A stretch of DNA of 16,856 nt from an uncultured Prevotellaceae bacterium (GTDB lineage: Bacteria > Bacteroidota > Bacteroidia > Bacteroidales > Bacteroidaceae): NCBI GenBank assembly GCA_946403615.1, contig CAMJAO010000016.1:1-16856 (forward strand). Direction: 5' to 3'. The translations under genes and the position numbers were made by a program. The notes beneath the pieces are model-generated. The model worked only from the letters and a program-made list of their open reading frames with translations. It did no database searches and was not told the DNA's origin. This document shows, one piece after another, positions 7,304-15,048 of the stretch. Positions within the stretch are counted from its first letter, which is position 1, and each line of letters starts with the position of its first letter.

Positions 7304-8695
7304 TTATTGTCTGTATTTCAATACCTCCCATAACAAATCCTGCATGATGGAACTGCCATCTGCCCGTTGCAATGTCAGGTTGTTGATATAACGACCATTT
7401 GCGTCGCGCTTGAACGAACCGTCCTCGTTTCTGGCGTATTGGCGGCTTTGTATCTCATAGCGCATTTCGTCGATGTTGATATTGTAGTATTCTTGCATCC
7501 ATGTGCGCACCAGGGCAAGTTTCTGCAAGATAATGGCGGTTCCGTCAATGCCGTCGCTGCCGCCAGCATCCAGATTACCGAAGTCGACATTACCGTCAGC
7601 ATCCACTACGGCCAGTCCGTTAGCGTTGCGGGAGATGCCTTTTCTTACCATATGGAAATCACCGTTTTGTTGCGGGAAGATGTATCCGATACTGTCGATG
7701 TTGCACTCGCGTGAGGAGACATAGCGCGCATAGACACTGCTTTGGTCAAGGTTTGAACTGGATGAGAAGGTAAAGTCGGAACCGAAGAAGGTGCCGCCGG
7801 TCTTTTTCAACTGGGACAGTTCATCGCTGCTGATTTCTTCACCGTCTTTGAGGAATATCACGCCTTTGCCTGAGAGCCAGGTGATATCTGCCGGATAGAA
7901 GTAGAAGGCCACGTCTTTGAAGTCTACGTCTTCCCAGTCATAGTGGGCGCTTTCGAGCAGGCGGTTCCAAGTGTCCTCGTCATTGGTGAGGTAGCAGGAG
8001 AGCGTCTCCACCCAGTCCTCACGAGCGGCCTCAGAGGCATAAGGCGTGACAAATCCCCAACCGGCGGTCACTGAGTCGTGCTTGTTCTGCCAGTCGAGCG
8101 GGTCATAGTGACCGTTTGAGATGATGTCGAACACCGTTGTGGGGCGCTGGTGCGTCTGGTCAAGGATGTGTGCGAACTCGTGGTGCATCACATGGAAGAA
8201 ATATTCATTCATCAGGTCGATGTTGTTCACGTCGAGCACGTTTACCTTATACAGGGTGATTTTCAGTCCGCCCTCGGCCGTTCCGAGTGTCTCGGTGCCT
8301 GATGTGGGGTTGTATGCGGGCGAGCCGACGAGGTGGATGATACGCGGGCTGTTCTCTTTGAGGAAGGTCTCACCGCCAAACATCTTGTATACGTCAAACC
8401 AAAGATATTTGGAGAGCACGGCCAGTTGCATACTCTTCTCGTAAGTGGCGGGCACCAGGTTCTTCTGCAAGTCACTGCCGATATCTTCCATGCGATAGAT
8501 ATAGCGGAGATTGTAGGGCTTCAAGAAATTCTCTTTCAGGAATGTGTCAAGCGGGAAGGTGTAAGCCGTCTTGTCGAGAGGATATTCATGGGTGTCGAAA
8601 ATCGTCGGGTCGAAATCGTCGTCGCTACACGAGACGAATCCTCCTGCTATCGCTAATACTGCTCCGAAGAGCACTGTTTTCATTTTCTTTGTCAT
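7304..8695 (-). CDS. import-associated zinc metallohydrolase lipoprotein
   Basis: Predicted surface lipoprotein of the zinc metallohydrolase family that accompanies SusC/SusD pairs (TIGR04549/Peptidase_Mx1-like). Its 463 residues carry a signal peptide and lipobox ending VSC (Cys23). SDDD follows, an acidic surface-export signal. The active-site motif is HEFAHILDQTH at 172-182: His172 and His176 as zinc ligands, Glu173 as catalytic base, and His182 at the spacing of the third ligand in metzincins, but with Asp179 where metzincins have Gly. GFVTPYA (214-220) and EDWVE (226-230) follow, as in this family. The start at 8695 is supported by a strong Shine-Dalgarno site 9 bases upstream. It lies 19 bases after susD. 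Peptide cleavage is likely but the substrate is unknown. Confidence 0.88.
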   Translation of the reverse strand: MTKKMKTVLFGAVLAIAGGFVSCSDDDFDPTIFDTHEYPLDKTAYTFPLDTFLKENFLKPYNLRYIYRMEDIGSDLQKNLVPATYEKSMQLAVLSKYLWFDVYKMFGGETFLKENSPRIIHLVGSPAYNPTSGTETLGTAEGGLKITLYKVNVLDVNNIDLMNEYFFHVMHHEFAHILDQTHQRPTTVFDIISNGHYDPLDWQNKHDSVTAGWGFVTPYASEAAREDWVETLSCYLTNDEDTWNRLLESAHYDWEDVDFKDVAFYFYPADITWLSGKGVIFLKDGEEISSDELSQLKKTGGTFFGSDFTFSSSSNLDQSSVYARYVSSRECNIDSIGYIFPQQNGDFHMVRKGISRNANGLAVVDADGNVDFGNLDAGGSDGIDGTAIILQKLALVRTWMQEYYNINIDEMRYEIQSRQYARNEDGSFKRDANGRYINNLTLQRADGSSIMQDLLWEVLKYRQ

Positions 8696-8701
8696 ATCGT
8701 T

Positions 8702-8711
8702 GCTCCTCCTT
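8702..8711 (-). promoter_or_regulatory. strong Shine-Dalgarno site of the metallohydrolase gene
   Basis: The minus strand reads AAGGAGGAGC, with the AGGAGG core 9 bases before the ATG at 8695. Such a full match is uncommon in Bacteroidetes, where most starts lack it, and it fixes the start at Met1 rather than Met5. Confidence 0.7.
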
Positions 8712-8714
8712 CAA

Positions 8715-10472
8715 TTATTTTAAATAGATGTATTTGTCGGCTCTCGGTTGCATGGTGGCATGCTTCGAGGCGTCGTCGCTCGTGGTGGTTGTGGGCTGCG
8801 AAGGCTGCATACCGGCTGCGATGGCATCCTGAGGCACCTCGATGGCGCGGCGCGGGTCGTTCCATGCGAGTGTAATCTCGGTCATCTGTGCACCGTAGAA
8901 GTGAGTGTATTCCACGCCCCAGCGTTTCAAATCGAAGAATCGCAGACCGTCCCAAGCTGTCTCGAAGCGGCGGAAGTCGTTCAGACAGTTCATATACTTC
9001 ACAGCCTCTGCGGGAATGACGTAATCAGGACTCATGTTGGTCGTGAAATTCCAGTCAGCAAAGCAGTTGGGGTTGCTCGACTTGCTGAAGTAACTGTTCA
9101 GCACCTCTTCTGTGAGGGGAGCCATACCGTTGTTGCGGCCCCAGAACACTTTGTTTGACTCTGAGAACGACTGGTTGCTCTCCAGATAGGCTGCCATGTC
9201 TTCCAAGGCACCACTGTAGTCGCCTGTCATGATTTTGGCTTCGGCACGCTCCAACAGCAGTTCGTTGGTGGTGAACTCGCGCTTGATGGTGTGCACATAA
9301 CCGATACCGGCAATCTTGTCGGTGTATTCAAACTCCTCGGCTATTTTACCCGAGCAGTAACCGTAGTCTTGACCTGTCCAGAAAGTCATACCCGACACGT
9401 AAGCGGTGGGGTTGACCACCCAACTGCGCCACAGCGGGCAGTTGTGATAGAAAATGTCTCTCACCACATCACTGTTTTGAGCGAAGCGGTTGCCCAAAGC
9501 ATGGCGGAACTCGAGTGAGTGGGTGTCGATGAGCATCAGGTTGTTGAAGTTTTCGGGATTCTGCCACTCTTTGGCATAGTCAGAAGAGTAGGTGCATTCG
9601 TCGAATTTGTCATACTTCATCAGTTTGCTCTGAATGGCGTTCATGTCGTCGCCCAGTACCAAGTCGGCGTACTCGATGACCTTTTGCCAATCTCTCTTAT
9701 AGAGGTAGAAACGTGCTGCGAAAGCATATGCCGCATTGGTGTTGAAACGCCATTTCAACATTTTGTAGTTGCGGTCGCTCACATAGTCCAAGCCTTCTTT
9801 AAGGTCTCTTTCAATCATGTTGTAAGTGTCGGTCACGGTGCCGCGGCTATAGTTGTACAGCACCTTGTCCTCGGGCTCGGTCACGTAGGGCACACCGATA
9901 TCGTTGCGGCTGGCGCTCTCGTTCTTATATGCCTGTGAGAACACATTGACCAGAATGAAATGACAGTAGGCGCGGATGAGCAATGCCTCGCCTTTTGATG
10001 CTCTGAGCGACTCGGTCATACCGTCTTCGCCCACACCGTTGGCGCGGTTGCTAGCCGCTATCTCATCGATGGCTTGAAGAGCCATGCTCGCCTGTTGAAT
10101 GGCGGCATAGTAGGTCTCCCAAAGGAATGCGGGCGTATCCTGGTTGGTCGATGACTTAGCAGGCTCGAAACGGAACAATTCGTCGTCGGTACGGTCATAG
10201 GGCGACAGGTTGTAGTGCGTCACAGACTGCTCGGCATTGGGGCTGGCGGGCAGGTGCGGCGCGTTATTGTCCATGACATTGTCACTTGACAATTCACAAA
10301 TCCAAGCGTAACCGCCGGTGGGGTAGGAGGTGATGAGCAATTTTGCCACCTGATCCTCATTGTCTATCTCGGTTCGCTCATCAGGCAGTTTGTCGAGGAA
10401 ACTCTCGCTGCACGAGGTGAGCGCGAATGCCGCCGTGGCTGCCATCATTGCGATATATTTGAATGTCTTCAT
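8715..10472 (-). CDS. SusD/RagB family substrate-binding lipoprotein
   Basis: Predicted SusD-like outer-membrane lipoprotein that closes over the paired SusC barrel and captures substrate at the cell surface. The 585 residues start with a signal peptide and lipobox ending LTSC (Cys21). The typical N-terminal sequence SFLDKLPDERTEIDNEDQ follows near 24-41. The middle is alpha-helical and TPR-like, with phrases such as KGEALLIRAYCHFILVNVF, and the C-terminal part has FRRFETAWDGLRFFDLKRWG, a standard SusD ending. The gene lies 64 bases after susC and 19 before the metallohydrolase, a clear operon arrangement. Length is normal for the family. Nothing in the sequence fixes the ligand, and no carbohydrate-active enzyme is encoded nearby. 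Confidence 0.95.
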   Translation of the reverse strand: MKTFKYIAMMAATAAFALTSCSESFLDKLPDERTEIDNEDQVAKLLITSYPTGGYAWICELSSDNVMDNNAPHLPASPNAEQSVTHYNLSPYDRTDDELFRFEPAKSSTNQDTPAFLWETYYAAIQQASMALQAIDEIAASNRANGVGEDGMTESLRASKGEALLIRAYCHFILVNVFSQAYKNESASRNDIGVPYVTEPEDKVLYNYSRGTVTDTYNMIERDLKEGLDYVSDRNYKMLKWRFNTNAAYAFAARFYLYKRDWQKVIEYADLVLGDDMNAIQSKLMKYDKFDECTYSSDYAKEWQNPENFNNLMLIDTHSLEFRHALGNRFAQNSDVVRDIFYHNCPLWRSWVVNPTAYVSGMTFWTGQDYGYCSGKIAEEFEYTDKIAGIGYVHTIKREFTTNELLLERAEAKIMTGDYSGALEDMAAYLESNQSFSESNKVFWGRNNGMAPLTEEVLNSYFSKSSNPNCFADWNFTTNMSPDYVIPAEAVKYMNCLNDFRRFETAWDGLRFFDLKRWGVEYTHFYGAQMTEITLAWNDPRRAIEVPQDAIAAGMQPSQPTTTTSDDASKHATMQPRADKYIYLK

Positions 10473-10536
10473 ATTGCTTTTTCTTTATTCTAAGTTCTGA
10501 TGTCTAAAACATTAAACCTTAACACTACACAATTCT

Positions 10537-13500
10537 TTAGATTCCCAGTCTGATGGTAAATGTGTATTGTTTTGAGAGCGGGGAAGCCACACCTCCGGAG
10601 TTGACGAACTCAGGATCTTGTCCGTTGAGTTTCTTGTCAGCGTAGATGAGGAAGAGGTTGGTAGCGTCGAATTTCAGCGAAGCCGAGTTGAGCCCGATCT
10701 TGTTGATGAGCGTCGGCGAGAAGTCATATGTGAGCGAGATGTCTTTCATGCGGATGAATCCACCGTCGGCCACACGGGCTGTAGAATAGTTGTATGCGTT
10801 GTAGGCATAACCCAGATAATTGTCGTTGTAGTACTGACGTACGGAAGCGATGGCGGGGATGTCGGTCACTTTCTCATCACCGGGGATGACCCAACGGTTC
10901 TTGAACTCCTTCGGCATAGCGCTCTGGTCGGAGTATCCGGCTGCGAACACTTGGTCAAGACGGATCTTGTTGCCGAATGAGTAGGTGATGAAGACGTTCA
11001 GACGCCAGTTCTTCCAGCGGAGCATGTTGTTCAGACCACCGGTGATGGTCGGCTCCGTCGGACCCTCATACTTCAGGAAGTCGAGTTTCTCATACTCCTG
11101 GAAGTTGATGTCGGTGGTGGTCACCTCGCCAAACTCGTTCATGATGGTGGGGATACCTTCGTCGTTCAGACCCATGAACGGGATAGAGAACAGTGAACGG
11201 TGAGGATAGCCTACGCGGGTGTAACCTGAGGGCTGCACCAGGTCGATGACACGGGCCTGTGAGAGCAGGTCGGTGATAGTCGTCTTGTTGTAGGCGAAGG
11301 TGAGGTCAGTGGTCCACTGCCAGTCATTGTTGCGGATGTTCTGTGAGGTGATGGTAGCTTCGATACCGTGTGAGCGCATGGAAGCCACGTTGGCATATTT
11401 CTGACCCGACACCTGGGTGTGTACATAACCCATCAGGTCGAAGTTGTCGCGCCAGTAGAAGTCTGCCACCAAGTTCAAACGGTTGTGGAGGAAACCTAAC
11501 TCAGTACCGATGTTGAACTCATGTTTCTTCTCGTAAGTCAACTCTGAGTTGGCAAACTGGTTGACCTGCAAGCCCTGCTCCTGCTGGTCGCCGGTGGGAC
11601 GCCAGATGTTGGTGGCAGTGATGATGGGACGTGCGTTCGACGCTGCGGTCTGCTCACCTACGAGTGAGTAGGAGAGACGGATAGAAGCGTGAGACACGGC
11701 GTAGTCGATTTTCTCCATCCATTTCTGCATGAAGGGCTCTTCGTGGGCGTTCCAACCACCCGACACGTTCCATGTGGGCAGCCAACGTGAACTTCTGGAC
11801 TTTCCGAGGCGGTTGCTGCCATCGTAACGTCCGGTGACATTCAACTGGTAACGTCCTTTGTAAGAGTAGTTGAGGTTGGCGAAGTAAGCCAGACGGCGGT
11901 TCCATGCCTTGGCGTAGGAAACGAGTTCGGCACCTTCCTCTTTGGCTTGCTTATAGAATGCTGGGGTGATGGTGACCAGACGTGCATTGTCGAAGTCCAC
12001 ACCATAGTCATTGTGCTCGTTGGCGTCATAGTCGGCGCGGTTGGCCTCCATACCTGCCAGGGCATTGAAGATGTGTGTGTCGTTCCATACCTTATTATAA
12101 TTGGCGGTGGCACGGAAGTCAAGTTGCTTCACCTGGTTTCTGTTGGTGGTCAGAATACCTCCTGACTCCATGACCGAGATAGGAAGTGAGTTGGGCACAT
12201 CGGGGTCGGTGTAGAGGTATTTGTTGTTATACATGATGTTGGGGTTGTTCACACCGGCACGGTAAGCCTCGGCCTGGTTAGAACTGTTGAGCACGAAGTG
12301 CTCGCGGCTCGACTGGTTGATACGGTAAGCACCCAACAGGTTGATTTCGAGTCCGAAGATGGGTTTCCAAGAGATTTCACCCTGGAATTTCATATCCATC
12401 ACATTGACGTCGATATAGTTGTTGTCCAACTCATGGAAGATGTTGAACGGAGCGTAGTTACGGGTGTAAGTCTGGTCGGGGTCAAGTGTACGAGAGGTGT
12501 TCAGGGCGAAACTGAACGGGTTGATGTCGAAGTTACGGCTCACGTTACCGCTCACCACGTCGAGGCTCTGGTTCAGTGTACCAGGTGCCTTCTGGTCGCG
12601 GTATGATCCATTGGTACGCATGGTCAGGGTGACGTTCTTCGAGAGGTTGTACGATGCGTTGATGTTGGCAGTGTAGCGCTGTACACGGCTGTCGCGTGAC
12701 CATCCCGGGTCAATCATGGCCGAGAGTGATGCGTACATGCTCGAACGATCGGTACCTGAAGATATACTGATGGAGTGGTTCTGCATGATGTTGTTGTTGA
12801 ACAACAGGTCGAACCAGTCGGTGTTGCGGAACTCAGCCTGCTGCAGGTATGCGTTCATGGCAGCCTCGGTGTAAGGCAGACCGAACTCGCCTGTAAGAGT
12901 ATTGTACTTATCCATCTCGGAGTACATGCGTCCGTAAAGACCGGCGGAGGCGCTGTTGGCTACCTGCGAGAATTCCAGCCAACCCTTGGCGGCCATCTCC
13001 TTGTAGATACCCATTTGCTCCTGAGAGTTACTGATGTTGTACTCACGGTAAGAGGGCTTCTGACGATAAGTGAACTCACCGGTGTAGTTGATGTTACTGT
13101 GTCCGGCGCGGCCTTTCTTGGTGGTGATGACGACCACACCCGACATGGCGCGGGCACCATAGATAGACGTGGCTGAACCGTCTTTCAACACTTGGAAGCT
13201 CTCGATATCGTCGGAGTTCAGACCTGCGATAGCATTGGAAATCAGCGTCTCGGCGTCACCTGAAGAAAGGTCGTCGGCCGACACGTTGACAGCGTCTTCC
13301 ATAATCACACCATCGACCACCCACAGCGGTGATGAACTACCGTAGATGGAAGTGGCACCACGCACGCGGATTTTCGGTGCGGTACCGAAGGTGCTTGACA
13401 CGTTCTGCACCGACATACCTGCGACACGGCCTTCCAAGCTACGTGTCACGTCGGCAACACCGGCCAGCTGTGTCTTACTGGCATCGACTTTTGTCGTCGC

Positions 13501-13851
13501 ACCGGTAACTAATCGTTTATCCAGTTTCTGGATACCTGTGACCACCACCTCTTCGAGGACTTCGGTCTCTGATTTTAATGTAACTTTGATGTTCTGTCCA
13601 CCTTTTACAGTCACGGTCTCCATTCCGATGTAACTGACTGTCAACGTCGGATTGGGCTGGCTGTACTGGAAACTGAAATGACCATCAATGTCTGTTGCGG
13701 CACCAATTTTTGTGCCTTTCACGGTGACGGTGGCTCCGATAACGGGCTCATTGTCATCCGCGGAAGTAACAGTTCCTGAGACTGTGTGCTGCGCCAAAGC
13801 AATTCCCATAGACAGGAAAAAGCCGGCAATCATCAAGATGAGTCTTCTCAT
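10537..13851 (-). CDS. SusC/RagA family TonB-dependent outer-membrane receptor
   Basis: Predicted 22-strand outer-membrane transporter that imports the substrate held by its SusD partner, using TonB energy. Its 1104 residues are in order: signal peptide (1-21, ending ALAQ); a carboxypeptidase-regulatory-like beta-sandwich (about 22-95, with GTVTSADDNEPVIGATV); the EEVVVTG segment (100-106); the plug domain, with IRVRGATSIYGSSSPLWVVDG (161-181) and VLKDGSATSIYGARAMSGVVVITTKKG (221-247); then the barrel, ending in YTFTIRLGI with a terminal aromatic/hydrophobic pattern. Between the two plug motifs is a longer loop (about 187-210) than in many SusC proteins. It is the first gene of the five-gene operon, with a promoter about 50 bases upstream. 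No N-terminal signalling domain for an anti-sigma factor is visible. Confidence 0.96.
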   Translation of the reverse strand: MRRLILMIAGFFLSMGIALAQHTVSGTVTSADDNEPVIGATVTVKGTKIGAATDIDGHFSFQYSQPNPTLTVSYIGMETVTVKGGQNIKVTLKSETEVLEEVVVTGIQKLDKRLVTGATTKVDASKTQLAGVADVTRSLEGRVAGMSVQNVSSTFGTAPKIRVRGATSIYGSSSPLWVVDGVIMEDAVNVSADDLSSGDAETLISNAIAGLNSDDIESFQVLKDGSATSIYGARAMSGVVVITTKKGRAGHSNINYTGEFTYRQKPSYREYNISNSQEQMGIYKEMAAKGWLEFSQVANSASAGLYGRMYSEMDKYNTLTGEFGLPYTEAAMNAYLQQAEFRNTDWFDLLFNNNIMQNHSISISSGTDRSSMYASLSAMIDPGWSRDSRVQRYTANINASYNLSKNVTLTMRTNGSYRDQKAPGTLNQSLDVVSGNVSRNFDINPFSFALNTSRTLDPDQTYTRNYAPFNIFHELDNNYIDVNVMDMKFQGEISWKPIFGLEINLLGAYRINQSSREHFVLNSSNQAEAYRAGVNNPNIMYNNKYLYTDPDVPNSLPISVMESGGILTTNRNQVKQLDFRATANYNKVWNDTHIFNALAGMEANRADYDANEHNDYGVDFDNARLVTITPAFYKQAKEEGAELVSYAKAWNRRLAYFANLNYSYKGRYQLNVTGRYDGSNRLGKSRSSRWLPTWNVSGGWNAHEEPFMQKWMEKIDYAVSHASIRLSYSLVGEQTAASNARPIITATNIWRPTGDQQEQGLQVNQFANSELTYEKKHEFNIGTELGFLHNRLNLVADFYWRDNFDLMGYVHTQVSGQKYANVASMRSHGIEATITSQNIRNNDWQWTTDLTFAYNKTTITDLLSQARVIDLVQPSGYTRVGYPHRSLFSIPFMGLNDEGIPTIMNEFGEVTTTDINFQEYEKLDFLKYEGPTEPTITGGLNNMLRWKNWRLNVFITYSFGNKIRLDQVFAAGYSDQSAMPKEFKNRWVIPGDEKVTDIPAIASVRQYYNDNYLGYAYNAYNYSTARVADGGFIRMKDISLTYDFSPTLINKIGLNSASLKFDATNLFLIYADKKLNGQDPEFVNSGGVASPLSKQYTFTIRLGI

Positions 13852-13904
13852 AAATCTCTAGTTATTTTATAATATTAATTAATTTCACAATAATTATAAG
13901 GTTG

Positions 13905-13936
13905 CAAAGTTACCATTTTTTCTCACATCATGCAAG
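13905..13936 (-). promoter_or_regulatory. promoter of the Sus-type operon
   Basis: On the minus strand, CTTG (13936-13933, one mismatch to the -33 TTTG) is followed after exactly 20 bases by TAACTTTG (13912-13905), a perfect -7 element. Transcription would start near 13901, giving a leader of about 50 bases. The imperfect -33 element would suit a promoter that needs activation. Confidence 0.7.
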
Positions 13937-13983
13937 AAAAATGCAAATAAAGTGGTTTTCGGGTATGTTAAAACGACGAATTG

Positions 13984-14006
13984 AACAAAAAACATGTGTT
14001 TTTGTT
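13984..14006. promoter_or_regulatory. inverted repeat upstream of the susC promoter
   Basis: AACAAAAA (13984-13991) and TTTTTGTT (13999-14006) are perfect inverted copies with a 7-base spacer. They lie about 48 bases upstream of the susC -33 element. The position and symmetry suit a dimeric regulator's binding site, but chance is possible in AT-rich DNA. Confidence 0.35.
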
Positions 14007-14145
14007 AATAACTGAGAATGGCAAAAAAGTGTTTTCATTGTGTAAAATGGTTAAAAGAAGGTTTTAAGGTTATTCTGAATGTCTCGTGGTAATTGTGTGG
14101 TGGTGCCCAATTGTGTTCATGGGCTTCGCCGAAAAGTCAAAAGGT

Positions 14146-14165
14146 CCCCCTCCCGAAGGAGGGGG
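14146..14165 (-). terminator. terminator-like hairpin after the lipoprotein gene (family copy d)
   Basis: A perfect 8-base-pair stem (14146-14153 with 14158-14165) reads on the minus strand as CCCCCTCC, TTCG, GGAGGGGG: the very stable C(UUCG)G tetraloop. It starts 13 bases after the lipoprotein stop and is followed by a T-rich but broken stretch (ACCTTTTGACTTTTC). It belongs to the same C-rich hairpin family as 5-24 and 2292-2308. Confidence 0.65.
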
Positions 14166-14178
14166 CATGGGTGTAGTC

Positions 14179-15048
14179 CTATTTCACCAGAATGACCAGA
14201 TATTTGCTGGTGCTCCAGAATTGCTGCGGGTTGAGAATGCGCAGCACATACTGGCCGTTTGCGTCGGCTGCCAATGAGTAGGAACCCACTGGGTGTGCGG
14301 TCATTAGAGTGGCCGATTTCGAGTAAAGCTTTATCTCTTTCTCTAAACGGATATCCTCGATTTTGGTGAAGTAATTCTTGTTGTAGTTGCCTTTCAACAC
14401 CTCGCCCTTGGAGAGTATGCCTTGCTCCTTGAGCTCAGCCTTGGTGCCGAAGACGTAGAAGGCGGTGTTGAGCTGGCGGTCTTGCTCTTTGATGGTCTGC
14501 GACTTCTGCGTGGTCTCGTCTTTGAGGTTCTCCACGTCGTTGTTCAGGGTGGTCACCTTCTCGTCGAGTTTGCTGATATGTTCGTTTTTCGCATTCAACT
14601 CAGCCTGGTATTCTTCGCGCATCTTCTGTATCTGCTTGTCTTTCTCTTCCAGTTGTGCCACCAACTTGTCGATGGTCTTTTTCAACTCGTCGCCGTTGAT
14701 GGTGCTCTCGCGCAATTGCTGGCGCAGTTTCTCTATCAGCTCGCGGTTGGTCTTCATCTTGTCTTGGATGAACGCCATGTTTTCGCGTATCTGCTCGGCA
14801 CGGTCGGCGCCTTCACCGCTCTTGGCGAGTGTGATGCGGTCTTCAGCCTCGTTGATCTGACGGAAACCGTCCAATATCTCGTTTTGGATGGCCATCATGT
14901 CCTCACGTTCATTGCGCTCTTGTTCAAGCACACGTTCCAGCGAGTCGGCTTTGACATTCACTTGAGGTTGTCCGCTCGTTTTCTTGTCGTCTTTACAACC
15001 AGTGATGACCAGCAGACACGCTGCCATCACATAAATGATTTTTTTCAT
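14179..15048 (-). CDS. coiled-coil surface lipoprotein, Cbp1-like
   Basis: Predicted surface lipoprotein of 289 residues. The signal peptide ends in the lipobox VITGC (Cys18). KDDKK follows, close to the Bacteroidetes surface-export signal. Residues about 33-190 are a long, highly charged coiled coil. A compact C-terminal domain (about 191-289) contains FGTKAELKEQGIL, KNYFTKIEDIRLEKEIKLYSK and the ending NPQQFWSTSKYLVILVK. From memory, this architecture matches a conserved Bacteroidales family sometimes named after the Bacteroides fragilis collagen adhesin Cbp1; binding of collagen here is not shown. Its ATG overlaps the rsmI stop (ATGA, 4 bases), so translation is coupled. AGGAG occurs only two bases before the start, too close for normal Shine-Dalgarno pairing. 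Confidence 0.8.
   Translation of the reverse strand: MKKIIYVMAACLLVITGCKDDKKTSGQPQVNVKADSLERVLEQERNEREDMMAIQNEILDGFRQINEAEDRITLAKSGEGADRAEQIRENMAFIQDKMKTNRELIEKLRQQLRESTINGDELKKTIDKLVAQLEEKDKQIQKMREEYQAELNAKNEHISKLDEKVTTLNNDVENLKDETTQKSQTIKEQDRQLNTAFYVFGTKAELKEQGILSKGEVLKGNYNKNYFTKIEDIRLEKEIKLYSKSATLMTAHPVGSYSLAADANGQYVLRILNPQQFWSTSKYLVILVK

Larger units (their letters stand above)
13852..14178. other. 327-base intergenic region upstream of susC
   Basis: This AT-rich gap holds the susC promoter (13905-13936), an inverted repeat with 8-base arms (13984-14006), a smaller inverted repeat, TTAAAA/TTTTAA (14051-14067), a weak five-pair hairpin (14105-14124) and the terminator-like hairpin of the lipoprotein gene (14146-14165). 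No coding region, tRNA or riboswitch was recognised. The predicted susC leader, about 45 bases, is too short for a cobalamin riboswitch. Confidence 0.6.

Noticed and set aside
13852..13901. Cobalamin riboswitch ahead of the TonB-dependent receptor
   Set aside because: The predicted leader is about 50 bases, far too short, and no B12-box was seen.
13944..13947. Alternative -33 TTTG for the susC promoter
   Set aside because: It lies 31 bases from the -7 element, outside the normal 19-21 spacing; the CTTG at 13933-13936 has exact 20-base spacing.
14105..14124. GCCCA/TGGGC hairpin
   Set aside because: Only five pairs with a ten-base loop; easily expected by chance.
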